Source of the DNA: Arabidopsis thaliana
Lineage: Eukaryota; Streptophyta; Magnoliopsida; Brassicales; Brassicaceae
Length of the DNA: 64,000 nucleotides
Direction of reading: 5' to 3'
NCBI RefSeq assembly: GCF_000001735.4
Contig: NC_003071.7
Span: 13,385,151 to 13,449,150, forward strand
The position numbers and the translations under genes are program-made. This document shows, piece after piece, positions 22,342 through 34,800 of the stretch. The notes below the pieces were generated by a model. The model was not told the origin of the DNA, ran no database searches, and was given only the letters and a program-made list of their open reading frames with translations. The number at the start of each line of letters is the position of its first letter. The first letter of the stretch is position 1.

Positions 22342-23505
22342 TTATATAAGCTTCACATCCTCTACATGGTCTAGAAAGATGTAATCTTCATTAACCTTAA
22401 ACGCTCCCATTCCTTGGATTTCAACTCTTCTGATAGTATTCCTCTCCAAATTGTAGTAGAAAACATAGAAAGGGTGAGATGGATACTTTGGCGACAACAC
22501 AATTTCATTTGTACCAGTCATTCCAGCAAAAATTAACAAGTCCTCTCCAAGTACATTCTGCCACCGAGGACGCAATTCGTAAGTATGCTTCAACCATTCA
22601 TGTTTTTCGGGGTCTCCTAAAACCCACATTTCAAAACGTTTTCCACAAATATAACTAGGCCCTTCCCACACTAGTGAAGCCAATTTACCGTTGTAGCTAA
22701 TCAGAGTTGTTGTAGGTTTCAAGATTTTAATATAGCTGAACTTCTCAAACCTAACATCAAAGCAAACTATCATTAAAGTACCTGAAAACATGTCAGCCTT
22801 TGCTCGATAATACAAAACACCATTGATGCATATCCCTTTAGAACCATGAACATGGGGTATAGAACATTCGATCCTTCTCCAAGAGAGGTTCTCAGTTCCT
22901 AATGTCAGAACATAATGCTCTTTATAGACCCCATCACCTATATTCATTGACAATACCTTGAATTGTTTCTCAATAGGATCATACCCAAAATGGCTTGTAC
23001 CCCAAATCCTCTTCCTTGTCTTAGGTTTTGGTAAGGTTAAGGATTGTCCCGTGCTAGGGTTACATATCGCCGAGACAAATTCTGGAGTTTTCCTTCCCTT
23101 TAAGATCTGTTCATATCTAACAAAGACAAGGCCACCGATAGGACTGATAATATTAAAGCGACCATCAAAGGGAATTTTCATATGAAAACTGGCAGCTAAA
23201 GGAGACGAGCTCTCATTAGGATTATGAGGCTGAGGTGTCGAGAAGAAGAACAACTCTCTGTGTTTTTGGCAGGCGAACAAGAGCCTCGGGCGAGCACAAG
23301 ATTTGGTCAAGTACAACTCCGTGAAATAGGGTAGGCGGAGTATGGAGGCCCAAAGCTTTGATACGCAACGACATCTTGCTATAGACTTCACAGGCGACCT
23401 TGAGAATATCTCGATAACGAGATCAATTGGGATTGGTTCAAAGTTTTCGTCGCGTCCAAGGATGGTTTGTCGAGCCACGGACACATTCTGTCGCCGTGAT
23501 TTCAT
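22342..23505 (-). CDS. DOR: DOR, F-box protein (drought tolerance repressor)
   Basis: A single exon encodes 387 residues from ATG 23505, the known DOR length. The F-box is at about residues 23-65: PIPIDLVIEIFSRSPVKSIA followed by RCRCVSKLW. An F-box-associated beta-propeller-like domain follows (GYDPIEKQFKVL, then SWRRIECSIPH, then ICINGVLYYRAK). F-box proteins recruit targets to SCF ubiquitin ligases. DOR is reported to restrain ABA-driven stomatal closure. Many close paralogues exist, so the identification rests on length and neighbours. Remembered locus At2g31470. Confidence 0.88.
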   Translation of the reverse strand: MKSRRQNVSVARQTILGRDENFEPIPIDLVIEIFSRSPVKSIARCRCVSKLWASILRLPYFTELYLTKSCARPRLLFACQKHRELFFFSTPQPHNPNESSSPLAASFHMKIPFDGRFNIISPIGGLVFVRYEQILKGRKTPEFVSAICNPSTGQSLTLPKPKTRKRIWGTSHFGYDPIEKQFKVLSMNIGDGVYKEHYVLTLGTENLSWRRIECSIPHVHGSKGICINGVLYYRAKADMFSGTLMIVCFDVRFEKFSYIKILKPTTTLISYNGKLASLVWEGPSYICGKRFEMWVLGDPEKHEWLKHTYELRPRWQNVLGEDLLIFAGMTGTNEIVLSPKYPSHPFYVFYYNLERNTIRRVEIQGMGAFKVNEDYIFLDHVEDVKLI

Positions 23506-23796
23506 GTTGCAGTAATCAAATTCTTTTGGAACGATATGAAGAATAGGGTTAGAAAAAGTAAATATAAAAAGTGATATAGTTTGCGTGTCGTTATTTTTCC
23601 ATTAAACACGGCGCAGGATTTATCATGACTAATAAAAAAAGGTTAACATATATATATATACAAGTGGAGTGGAGTAAATCACGGCACATATTTATCATGA
23701 CTAATGAAAAAATTTGATACAGCAGAATAGTTTATAACTTTATCCTTGACATTAGAAGATTATCATGATTTCATCTCGACTCATGACAGTTATAAT

Positions 23797-23950
23797 GAAA
23801 CAAGTGCTCCTAGCAAGACAGCAAATCATCTTTCCTAGGTGTAGCAAAAAAAAATGATCAGAATTGAAACAAGAACAATCCATCCCTCTGCTTTGAAGCA
23901 TAGCTTGATCTTATGAAATATGAAAACAACAAAGAGAAAAAGACTCCTTT
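23797..23950 (-). repeat. Displaced copy of part of NTH1 (exon 6 and flanking intron)
   Basis: About 150 bp here matches 17359-17506 in the same orientation, with few mismatches. Shared runs include GTGCTCCTAGCAAGACAGCA, ATCTTTCCTAGG (one mismatch) and AACAAGAACAATCCATCCCT. The source covers part of NTH1 exon 6, its acceptor, and intron 5. It ends where the B3 pseudogene homology stops. Confidence 0.85.
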
Positions 23951-24362
23951 CAAATAGAACATAACCCCATATACACCACAGATCAATGTGGTTTTCCGTT
24001 TTTTTCAAATAGACTTCACTTACAGCGGATCCAAAAAAGACACTCACGAACCGCTCGAGCATCAGTCATCAAGGATTGTGTTTCCAACAATAAAGCTTCC
24101 TTGTCTTCCAAGAAATTCTGATCCTTCAAGTTTCCCAAGAATCAAGAGACATGCCTGCCTTTTGCTTACATCGTTCTTCGTCAGAGTCCTAGACATGATC
24201 AGCCTAGGGTTATAGCCGTTTTCCTTCGCCATCTCTCTCATTAACCACTCCGGCGGTGGTGCTGGTGGTGTCGTCGGATCGCGAGCAGGTGGTATCTCTG
24301 TTGTGACGACGCGAGAAGGTGGTGAATCTATGACGTCCGTATCGAACCTGTAAAGCCTTTTC
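23951..24362 (-). pseudogene. Truncated, frameshifted B3/DUF313 pseudogene
   Basis: On the minus strand, 24362-24062 encodes the family entry PPEWLMREMAKENGYNPRLI and then LLILGKLEGSEFL, before running into a stop at 24062. In another frame from 24062, FVSVFFGSAVSEVYLKK resembles the VFLVDPES..VVYLKK strand of the B3 genes at 8214 and 19626, and homology fades near YVLFE. The gene therefore has a frame change or small loss after the FL of GSEFL, and no C-terminal GW...FKVND part. Its 3' end abuts the NTH1 fragment. Its nominal ATG (24394) lies inside the neighbour's coding end. Confidence 0.75.
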
Positions 24363-24365
24363 TTT

Positions 24366-25784
24366 TCATAGAGAATCGTCGAACAAGAAACCATCAGTGT
24401 TGAAATCTGAATCTATGCCTTCTCTTCCCTTAAACTCGCAAAGCCCGACCGCCTTTTCTATAGAGAAATCATTCATTAAAGCAAAGTCATCTTCTAAGAA
24501 TGTCCTGGACTTGCGGGTCATGATGAGCTTCTTAGGTGTTTTTTGCTCTTTAACTATTTCTCCACTCTCTTCCGCAGCTTCAATAGGTACCACCTTTGAA
24601 GATATTTTGCTCGATTTTCTCAACCTCGACGGTAAACTTTTGTTTCTCTTCACACTGTTCCTTATAGGTTGTTGGTTCTTGCTGATCTCGGTTTTCTTCA
24701 TGCTACTATTGTTGCTGCTATTGCTGATTGTTCTGTTTAGTTCTGGGATTCTTGTTGGTTTTGAATTTGATCCAGGACCGTTGAACATGAGCTTTCTCTT
24801 ACACCCTTCTTTTAGATCTAGCTTTCTTGTTTGGAGTTGTGCCCTCATTGATCTTGGAGAGGTACCTGCAATCTTGGATCCTAGCGACTTCTTTCTCCTC
24901 GGAGACATTGAAAAATGCTTTAAAATATCCTCTGGTGTCCAATCAAACTTCTGCTCAAATGGCCAAAAAAGTGGCTCCACAACAATCTTACTCTTTGTGA
25001 CCCCAATCTCTGCACTCTTCTTTAATGATGATGTCGCAGTGGCAGTTGAGTTATCTGGTGAAGGAGACTTCTCTGTTTTTGCTACTGAGAAGCTAACTTT
25101 CTTTTCTTCAAGAGTCACAAATCTGTTGGAAATAGATGACTCTTCACATTGTTTCTGAGGACAAGTCTTGTTGTTGCTTTCTGGTAAAGACGGCTTTGCA
25201 GAACCAGTACCACGAGCTTTCCCAGCTGATGAGTTGCAAACTTTTCCATCTTTTCGAACGTTTTCTAAAGAAGTTTTTGTGTTCTTTGAACTTTTTTGAT
25301 GATGATTCTCTTTGTTTGAGCTGGTGGATTCTTGATTTAAAGACAGAGAAGAGTTAGCCACACTGGACAACCACGAGACGATCTTTTCGTCTACTGAGAA
25401 ATGAAACGAGACAGATAATCTACGTTCCTCTAAAAGAGACGTAGGAGAGGCACAATCTGAAGATAACCAAATGGAGTCACTGTCATCAAAACATCTCACC
25501 TTCATAAACTGTTTACCGGATTCATCAATCTTTTCACGTCTTGGTTGTGGCGAAACACCTGCAGATTTGGTTCTCTTTGTGTCTTTTGTTGTAACAACAT
25601 CTGGAAGAGCCTTTTTCCCCTGAGGTAGCCTCATAGATTCATAGTTAGCACCGGTTGATTTCGATCGAGGAAGAAGTAGTTTTGGATCACTTGTTGTGTT
25701 CTTCTTTTTCCTAATGGAGAAAGTTGATGTAACCCTCTTCACAAAACCTTTAGATCCATCTTTCCCACCACCTGTAGAAGCCAT
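24366..25784 (-). CDS. Uncharacterised Ser/Lys-rich plant protein, 472 aa
   Basis: A single exon runs from ATG 25784. I do not recognise a domain. Most of the protein is Ser-, Lys- and Asn-rich and likely disordered, with basic patches (SIRKKK, GSKIAGTSPRSMRA). Two better-ordered segments stand out: WPFEQKFDWTPEDILKHF (about residues 270-290) and, near the C-terminus, SRTFLEDDFALMNDFSIEKA and GLCEFKGR. The frame is long, uninterrupted and has plant-like codon use, so I take it as real. It overlaps the nominal start of the B3 pseudogene frame by 29 bp. Remembered locus At2g31480. Confidence 0.75.
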   Translation of the reverse strand: MASTGGGKDGSKGFVKRVTSTFSIRKKKNTTSDPKLLLPRSKSTGANYESMRLPQGKKALPDVVTTKDTKRTKSAGVSPQPRREKIDESGKQFMKVRCFDDSDSIWLSSDCASPTSLLEERRLSVSFHFSVDEKIVSWLSSVANSSLSLNQESTSSNKENHHQKSSKNTKTSLENVRKDGKVCNSSAGKARGTGSAKPSLPESNNKTCPQKQCEESSISNRFVTLEEKKVSFSVAKTEKSPSPDNSTATATSSLKKSAEIGVTKSKIVVEPLFWPFEQKFDWTPEDILKHFSMSPRRKKSLGSKIAGTSPRSMRAQLQTRKLDLKEGCKRKLMFNGPGSNSKPTRIPELNRTISNSSNNSSMKKTEISKNQQPIRNSVKRNKSLPSRLRKSSKISSKVVPIEAAEESGEIVKEQKTPKKLIMTRKSRTFLEDDFALMNDFSIEKAVGLCEFKGREGIDSDFNTDGFLFDDSL

Positions 25785-26909
25785 ATATATTGCAGTTTCA
25801 GTTTAGCTCCTTCAATCTTCAGAGCCAAAATACAATGTTTGGTTTGATTTATAAGCAGAACAATTCACAACATAATAAACAACATTTGCGTGTGCTTAGA
25901 GATTAACCAGAAACGGCAAATGCAGGAAAAATTCCTAGAAAATGTCAACTACTTGAAAATGATATATGAAATTTAAAATTCTTAAACATTCTTGATTAGT
26001 TGATGTAATGCAAATAATATATCAAATAAAAAATTAATTGAAAAATTGTGACACACCTAGCACTAAGTTTTTTCTTTTCTTCTGATGATGATTAGAAAGA
26101 GTCAATAAGCTTGACCATTAAACAAACAGAACCTTCTTGATAAAATGCTCGAATTCAAAATTTAAGTACCGATTGGTCCTAGAAGAATCTGTAAATTAAA
26201 CAGCTCTTGGTAAGAACCAAACCTAGCTTTCAAAACATGAAATAACAATAAGAAACCTTTTTCGATTGAACGGCGAAATATATCCATTGAAGATGTTGAG
26301 AGTGAGAATCGAAGACGAAGAGGTGCAATTACTCGCAGTTTTTTTTTTTTTGTAAGTTAATTATTAATTTTTGACTTCATTAAAGTTAATTATTTGCTGA
26401 AAAAAAAAAAAAAAAAAGTTAATTATTTAGTATCTTCAAATATAATATTTAAAAAAATCTAGCCATCTTAATGCATTTTAATGAAAATCCTACCCAAGTT
26501 TTTTAAAGGTCAATTTAAAAAGTATCAGTTTTGATTTTTAATTATATTCAATATTTGTTAAATTTTGTTTCATATGTTAATATTAAAAACACAATCTATT
26601 TCCTAAACATTTATATACAGATCTTTTTTAAAAAAGGTTAGTCAAAAACTGTTGGAAAAGCTAATCTTTTTTTAACAAAAATAGTAAAATACTCATATAC
26701 GTAACTTTGGGCCTTTCTTAAATGGCTTTGGGCCTTTCGTAAATGGGCTTATGGGCTTAAGTACTTCAAATCTGATAGTATTTGGTTTATTGCAACAAAA
26801 ACAATAAATGGAAATAGCGATCTGAGCTGACCAACCACAGTCGCGGACAGAGCTAAAACCACCATTTGAAGAAGGAGAAGAAGAAGAAGACGATTCGGTG
26901 AAAGCGAAG
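25785..26909. other. Intergenic between divergent genes, AT-rich with homopolymers
   Basis: Upstream of two divergent genes. It has a T-tract at about 26339-26351 and an A-tract at about 26400-26418, each next to a GTTAATTATT repeat, which could form a weak hairpin. The rest is AT-rich without a frame. Confidence 0.5.
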
Positions 26910-27852
26910 ATGGGTGGAGGAATGGAAACGAACAAGAACAAGTTCATCGAGGACTGGGGATCTGCTAGAGAGAATCTCGAGCACAATTTCCGCTGGACTC
27001 GTCGTAACTTCGCTCTCATCGGAATCTTCGGCATCGCTCTCCCGATCATTGTCTACAAGGGAATCGTCAAAGATTTCGTGAGTTTAAATCTCTCTATCTC
27101 TATCTCATTCTCGATCCTATTTGCATTTCGAATCCTCCCGAGTTAGATATCTGTTTTGTGCCCTAATTTTTCATGTATCGTATGGAATTGGATCGTTTGA
27201 TACATTTGAAATTGGGGTTTAATTTTAGCTGTAGATGCATTTGAATTAGATTAGTTCTTTTGCTGCAACGATTGGATTCGGAACTGGATTTCAATTTTCA
27301 CCTCCATACTAGTATTCTTAGGTGATGATGGTTCGATTTCAGATTGATTATAACTCAAAATTTTCGAGACCGACCAATGAAAGTCTAAGATTGGAGTTAG
27401 GGCAGAAGAAATTTAGTTCTCTTTTAGCTTGTAAAAATTGGATCTTTGGCTAAAAAAATGGTTTTAACTGCTTTCTATTGTTCTGAGTTTGAGTCTGAGC
27501 TGATTTGGTTATGAAAAATTATGTATAGTGGACTTTCAAGGTTCTTAATCTCTCAGCAGTTCATTGCTACAATCCTTGAGGATTCTTCCTCCATAGTAGT
27601 TTCTACTCTGTGTCCTTGAATATAGATTCTTGTTAGGACCATGTTTATGTGGTTGATGATCTATGCCATCCCTTGTTAGTGGAATTTGTCTATGACGATT
27701 GAGATGGAAATTTTTTTTATGTGTTACTTCCAATACAATTGTGTAGTTATTGTGATTAATATACTAAGTTCAATCTAATGGACTCTAAACTCATTTTTTG
27801 ATAGCATATGCAAGATGAAGATGCAGGCAGACCACACAGAAAGTTCCTCTGA
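26910..27852 (+). CDS. NADH dehydrogenase (complex I) B15-type subunit
   Basis: Exons 26910-27077 and 27805-27852 join at phase 0 to a 71-residue protein. This is an accessory subunit of mitochondrial respiratory complex I, equivalent to mammalian NDUFB4/B15. It has a basic, amphipathic N-terminus (about 1-32) and one transmembrane helix (FALIGIFGIALPIIVYKGIV, residues 34-53). The C-terminal HMQDEDAGRPHRKFL lies on the second exon. The intron is 727 bp, three times the coding length. An older database label (acetylcholine-receptor-like) is not supported by anything here. Remembered locus At2g31490. Confidence 0.85.
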
Positions 27853-28865
27853 GGTTGTTTGCAAGAACACTCTCTGCAATAAAGTCTCAGCAATGTGAAA
27901 TTTCAAGACGAGGATGTTAAAACCCGCTTTTGTTTTTTCATTTCAATCAACATCTGGAACCCAAGGATATAATTTATTTTTTGGAAAAGTTTGTTGTAAT
28001 GACTACACTTTGTTATGCAAATAAACAAAACTCAGTTTTCCCTTGAGTTTGACATACTTATTGTGTGTGTTGATTCAGCATATGCAGGATTTAAACACTT
28101 GTTCTAGAGGCACAAAATAAAATGAAGCATTGAACCAAATCAAGGTCCGAAACAAAATAAATGGTTATCCTGAAAGCAAACCCCTGAACTTGGATATGAG
28201 TCAAATGGTGTATGTGGGTAGGTGTATAGTCTTAACAAGTAATGCTCATTGTGAACTTGAAGCAAAAATACCCCCTCACTAGTCACTATGAAACCATGTC
28301 TTTAACTTTAACATTAAGTTTTGATCTATGGATCGTCGAATGGATTTATAAGTTCAACTTTTGTTTACAAATATAGTTATTTTCTTAAGAATTTTTTTAA
28401 CAAAATAAAACAATTATGAACAATAGGTGAAAAAATGGCGGGAGGAGGAAACAGAAAGGAAGGGCAACAAAGTTAACGGAATATATAAAAAAACACAACA
28501 ACGAACAGATTGTCTTAACCAAAAATAGAAAGATTTCTCCAATCCATCCAATATTTGTTTCCCTCTCAATCTCCTCTCCTCTCTTTTAGGACTTTCCCTC
28601 TTTCTTCAAACATACAACAGATTAACAAATAGAAAACGAAGCACAAAAGATATCAGAAGAAGAGAGAAGTCTCCTCCCAAAAAAACCAAAAAAAAAAAAA
28701 AAAAGAGAAAGAAAAGAACTCGAGTGCAAAAAGCTTCTCTCTTCCTTCCCATGGGGTGCATTTGAACTAATCTCCTCCTTGAAATCGCTTGATTGATTGT
28801 TATAAATCGATTAATCGATTCAAACCGTTGGATATTATTCCAAAACAACCCAAAAAGAGAATCCC
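27853..28865. other. 3' flank of the complex I gene and CPK24 promoter/leader
   Basis: The right end (from about 28560) is CT-rich then GAA-rich leader of CPK24. No frame of note; no repeat seen. Confidence 0.5.
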
Positions 28866-31174
28866 ATGGGAAGTTGTGTTTCGTCGCCATTGAAAGGCTC
28901 TCCTTTTGGAAAGAGACCGGTAAGAAGGCGACACAGTAGTAATAGCAGAACATCCTCTGTTCCTCGTTTCGATTCTTCAACTAATCTTTCCCGGAGATTG
29001 ATTTTCCAGCCACCAAGCCGCGTTCTCCCCGAGCCTATCGGTGATGGAATTCACCTCAAGTATGATTTGGGAAAAGAACTAGGCCGTGGTGAATTTGGTG
29101 TCACTCATGAATGTATCGAGATCAGTACCCGAGAAAGGTCTTTCCTCTGTTTTGATATGTTTTTATTCTTTTCTTCTCTTGATCTCGGTTTGATTTTCGT
29201 GTAACCGCGCGGGCATGCAGATTTGCGTGTAAGAGGATATCGAAGGAGAAGCTAAGGACGGAGATAGATGTGGAGGATGTGAGAAGAGAGGTTGAGATCA
29301 TGAGATGTTTACCAAAACATCCTAATATTGTTAGCTTTAAGGAAGCTTTTGAGGACAAAGACGCTGTCTATCTTGTCATGGAGATTTGTGAAGGAGGTGA
29401 ACTTTTTGACCGCATTGTCTCTAGAGGGCATTACACTGAACGCGCCGCTGCATCTGTTGCTAAAACCATTCTTGAAGTTGTCAAGGTGCAAAACAAAATT
29501 TGTAATCTCCTTTTTTTGTGTCGGTTTTTTGGCTTCTTGTTTGGTTCTTTATGTTTGTTGTTTTGTGAAGGTGTGTCATGAACATGGAGTGATTCATCGT
29601 GATCTTAAACCAGAGAACTTCCTCTTTTCGAATGGAACTGAGACTGCACAACTCAAAGCCATTGATTTTGGTCTCTCCATTTTCTTCAAACCGGGTACTA
29701 ATTAATTATCATAACTCTATTATAACATCATAAACTTTGAATCTTGTGTCATCATTTTCTTCAAAAATTCGGTTTCTGTAAAATGGATATTGCAGCCCAG
29801 CGGTTCAATGAGATTGTGGGAAGTCCTTACTACATGGCTCCAGAGGTTTTGAGACGAAATTACGGTCCTGAGATCGATGTTTGGAGTGCTGGTGTTATAC
29901 TCTATATCTTGCTTTGTGGTGTTCCTCCCTTTTGGGCAGAAACCGAGGAAGGAATCGCGCACGCTATTGTGAGAGGGAACATCGATTTCGAGAGAGATCC
30001 ATGGCCAAAAGTCTCACATGAAGCCAAGGAACTCGTTAAGAACATGCTTGATGCAAATCCTTATAGCAGACTCACAGTCCAAGAAGTGCTTGGTATATAT
30101 TTAATAATAACGTTTGATAAACGGTAAGTAAATAAACGACATCAACTGATCAAAAATCTATGTTTTACAGAACATCCATGGATCCGGAACGCAGAGAGAG
30201 CACCAAATGTGAATCTTGGAGATAACGTCAGGACCAAGATTCAACAATTCTTGTTGATGAACAGGTTCAAGAAGAAAGTCCTCAGGGTATATATAAGTTT
30301 CTTGATTTCCCATATTTTATGAGTTTACTCTCTCCTTGTTACTGATACGGCAATCTTTCAGATTGTAGCGGACAATCTACCAAACGAGGAGATAGCAGCG
30401 ATAGTACAGATGTTTCAAACAATGGACACTGATAAGAATGGTCACTTGACTTTTGAGGAGCTAAGAGATGGACTGAAGAAGATTGGACAAGTTGTTCCCG
30501 ATGGCGATGTGAAGATGCTAATGGATGCAGCGGATACAGATGGAAATGGGATGTTGAGCTGTGATGAGTTTGTGACACTCTCAATACATTTGAAGAGAAT
30601 GGGATGTGATGAGCATTTGCAGGAAGCATTCAAGTATTTTGACAAGAACGGGAACGGATTTATCGAGCTAGATGAGCTCAAGGTAGCTCTTTGCGATGAT
30701 AAGCTAGGCCACGCTAACGGTAACGACCAGTGGATCAAAGATATCTTCTTTGACGTCGACCTCAACAAGGTAAATGAACCAAATTAGGGCCAAAAAAGGT
30801 TGAGTGCGTGGCAAGGTTCACGGTGTTCCATCTCAAAACTTAAATCATGTTTTGGATGGTAAATTTGGTACTTATACTTTTTCGATGTGAAAATTTTGTG
30901 GTGACAGGATGGACGGATAAGCTTTGATGAGTTTAAGGCAATGATGAAATCAGGGACGGATTGGAAAATGGCGTCGAGGCAGTACTCGAGGGCGTTGTTG
31001 AATGCTCTAAGCATCAAGATGTTCAAAGAAGATTTTGGGGACAATGGTCCTAAGTCACATTCCATGGAGTTCCCTATAGCAAGGAAGAGGGCTAAGCTGC
31101 TTGATGCTCCCAAGAACAAATCAATGGAGCTTCAGATCTCCAAAACCTATAAACCCTCAGGTCTAAGAAACTAA
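28866..31174 (+). CDS. CPK24: CPK24, calcium-dependent protein kinase
   Basis: A Ser/Thr kinase activated by calcium through its own calmodulin-like domain; CPK24 is known from pollen-tube growth control. Seven exons were read: 28866-29137, 29221-29485, 29571-29694, 29796-30092, 30171-30286, 30362-30769 and 30908-31174, giving 582 residues. The start MGSCVSS offers an N-myristoylation Gly2 and a palmitoylatable Cys4, which fits membrane targeting. The kinase domain has the GRGEFG loop, ATP-binding Lys95 (FACKRI), [11 protein letters not shown] and APE. The autoinhibitory junction is followed by four EF-hands: [36 protein letters not shown] and [12 protein letters not shown]. All four loops keep the calcium-coordinating residues. 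Remembered locus At2g31500. Confidence 0.96.
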
Positions 31175-31840
31175 AGAAGAGAAAAAATGAACAAGCAAAA
31201 GACTCTTTGATTCTTTTTAATGTGTTTGTTTTTGGTGCTACAAGTGCAAAAAGTGTGATTTAATGGGCTTAACTCTGCGTTGTTCATCTTTTTCCTTAAA
31301 GGTCGTTAAACACATTCATTTAATTTATTAAGTTGTAGCATTAACAATGGCGTCACATGTAGTGTAAAGTTTTCCAAGCTGTGCAAGTAGAAACTCTTGT
31401 ATAAGTTACAAAAACCAAAATGATTCAATATTAAACACTTTCTTTAGATGAAACATGAATTCAAATATTACAAACATAAAAGAGATGGTCACGTAAAGCC
31501 AAACAAAGCAAGTACCATTTGCTCTTTTTTTTCTTTAAAACCAGACACATGAGGTCACTGGATTTTGGTTTCACAGAGATTGCCATAGCAGAGTAGGCAA
31601 CAGAATTATTGTTACAATGTGTGTAGAGATAGATAAACACATACATATTCTTTTACACTATACATAAGTAGGAAACTTGTCACAAATCCGATGATCCAAA
31701 TCGCATACACGCATGACAGAAGAATTAGAATTCCACTATGTGCATGCAGTTTGGGCTTTTCCTCGAGCGTGTGCATTGTACAATTGCATACGATCAATTC
31801 GGGTTTTGTACCTTGGCGAGGATCCACCAGTTCTGGATTA
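31175..31840. other. Intergenic between convergent CPK24 and ARI7
   Basis: Should hold both 3' untranslated regions. No other feature seen. Confidence 0.5.
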
Positions 31841-34800
31841 TTATAAGTTGTCATCTGGGTTTCTGCTGGATCCACCAGTTCTGGAACTTCCTTTGCCTTT
31901 ACCTCTTGTTTTGCTACTGCAACCTGTTGATTTAGAGCTTGTTGATTTGCTGCTGCAAGCCGCATGTGAGTCTACATCAGCAAGACCGTTCTCCAGAGCT
32001 TTCACCAAATTCTCAAAGTAGTTTTTCGTCACGCTGTAAGAATACAAAAATATAGAAATATGGGTTTAGCTTTCTGAAAAATGTGAAGGGCATTTATAAG
32101 AAGAATACTTGGTGAAAGTCTCGACTAGGTCAGCTTAGCTACTTCAGAAAACTACCACAGGACCTAACATTATGTATGCCTTGTGGTTTAAATATAGCAG
32201 ACTTAGTCACTTACATAGGGTTTCGCACAAATTATATTCCTACATCTATCTGAAAGCCTTAAGCACTTTCTTCTTCTTCTTCTTCTTCTTCTCTGTCACA
32301 CAACAGGATAGATGTATGAAGAAAAAACGCTTACCTGGTCAAACCAGCTAGTTTTGTCCGGAAATCATTGAAATCTTTTGATGGACCTTCCGCAATGAGA
32401 AACTGAACCAAGTCTTTCTCTACGCATTGATGGAGCCTCTCTAAACCTGACTCAGCTTCACCTGAACAATAGGAAAAAGTTAAGATGCTTCTGAAGAAGA
32501 AAAAGATAGACAAATAAATGACGGAGGGTTCTGACTTCTGACCTTGCAAATACTCGAAAAATTGTCGTTTGGCATGTTCATGCTCAGGTAGGTAGTATCC
32601 ATATGCATAAGTCCATTTCAAGACTCGCCTACATTCGATGATCTGCATCAGTAAAATCACATGAGAAACTGTTAAGAAAAATGCTATGGAACAGTCTCGC
32701 TTAGTCAACACTTTTATTTGCTAACCTGAAGCCAAGCTTCTAAAATGAATTTGAGCTGAGACTCTGGTGTGCACTGTTTATCACTAAGCTTCTCAAGCTG
32801 GCAGAAATTGAGATGAGTCAAATATAGATAGCAGAATATATTAGAAACAGCCAAAACGTTATACTTCTCAAAATATTTTCTACCATCAGAACCTCCCACC
32901 CATGAATAAACACAATAGTTTCAAATGCATATGCCGATGCTTTATAAACAGACAAATGAAATACTTAAAAAGCAGAACAACGGCGCAGTGCGGGTTTTAA
33001 GACCAGGAAACATTTGTGAACGTTGAACTTTATAATTCAGTAACTCACTGAGATGAATAGACGAAGAGATTCAGAAAGAAGCAAAATTCTAAAGAACATA
33101 ACAAGTCTTACATTCTGCATCTGCGCTTGCTGCAGATCAGCCATAGCCTTTTGCCTCGACTGCCAAATCACCCAAACAAAGAAATTAATAATGACGACCT
33201 AGAAACGTCCTCAGACATAAGAAGTGTTAGCATTATGCATACCGTTTGATTGCTTGCCCAGCGTTCATAATAGTGTGTGTATCTCTCTAGCGAATTTTTG
33301 GCCATCTCTCTCCTCCTCTCTGTCTCATCATACTAACAGGCAGAGATGAACCCAATTCAATATTTTTTATTTTTTTTATTTTTTTCCAATTCAATATTCA
33401 GTAACATGCAAATGACTAATAAGAAATTCCACCAAAGATCAAATAAGTACCCGAGATCTTACCTGTCCTTCTTGCTTGGCCACCTCATAACGGTTACAAG
33501 CATAAAAACCACCAGTTCTTTCCCCGTGATCCATCCATGCACCAAGACATAGCCTATAGGTGTAAATATATAAACAGCATTATTAGCATTGAAGACCACG
33601 TTTCTAGTACAAAATAACAGAGATACAGTTTCAACTAAACTAAGACGTTAGAGACGGAATTGACACATTACCAACAAAATTCATATTTACAAGGCGGTGT
33701 ACATGTCATGTGCATACAGCCCTGATTCTTTTCAATTGGCCTCTTACATCTCGGACAAGGCTTTGAATTGGCAAGTATCCTGAGCATAAGAGAAGGCAGA
33801 GTTTGATTACCAAGAAATATATGTTAACTCAAGATGCTCAGAGGTGGTAAGATATCTGTATCTATTTAAAAGCCAAAGTTCAGGGATCAAGTACACGAGT
33901 AAAAGAAAAAGATATAGATAGAGTGGATACCAATTCATATTTTCAGATTCAGCGCTGTTCTTTAATATCCATTTTGAAACTGTGCTACAATCCACAGGTC
34001 GGTGAGCCTCCTCAGTGCACTACAATTCAGATTTACCACAGCGCTATTGATCAACCAATAACATTGAATAACTAGGATAAATCAGATCAGTGGGCTTTGA
34101 CACAAGAACTTACATTCCAGCAAAAGCTAAACGAGCACAAGCAGGAAACATCATAATTTCCAGACCCTGCAACAAAATCAATCGCAAAATCACATCCCGG
34201 GGCAGGACACCACTTCATCTGAACCAAATAGCATAATGATTAGAAACATCGCATCATAAGAATAAATATAGAGAGAGACTAATATAGTTTGCTACTTTGC
34301 TCAATGCAAAGGTATCGAAGGTAACTTGAGAATAGGAAAAATATTTATGTAATCATGAAAAGAACAGAATCTTCTAACAACACTAGTAACATGCTACAAA
34401 ATAGAGATGACAAAAACTTCAGGATGCTCAACAGACAGAACCCACTATTCTTCAACCGGAAAATAGTGTCAATCATAGAGCAAATAGGAAGGAGAGTAAA
34501 ACGTTTCAAGTAATATAATATGATATCTCAATAAAAGACCAGCGACATTAATACCAGTCTGTGTGATATAAATTTTCTAGACTGCTTACCTTTCTGTTGT
34601 CTTCAATATAAGACCTAAGAAAATATCTGTTGTACTTCTCCTTTTCGTCTTCAGACGCTAATTTGTCAACCATATCATGACCAACAGCAGCAAGACAAGA
34701 TGGGTCAGGACATCTTAGCATCAAACATCCCGGGCCATCATTAATGGTTGTGCTGATATAACCTGCAAAAGCGTATACAGTAAAACGTAAGCTACCACTC

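Noticed and set aside
24062-24394. Intact 110-residue B3 gene
   Set aside because: Its ATG lies inside the neighbour's coding end, and the domain breaks off mid-fold with the rest in another frame.
26339-26418. T-tract and A-tract as a regulatory hairpin
   Set aside because: Simple homopolymers in AT-rich spacer; stem would be weak and nothing else supports function.
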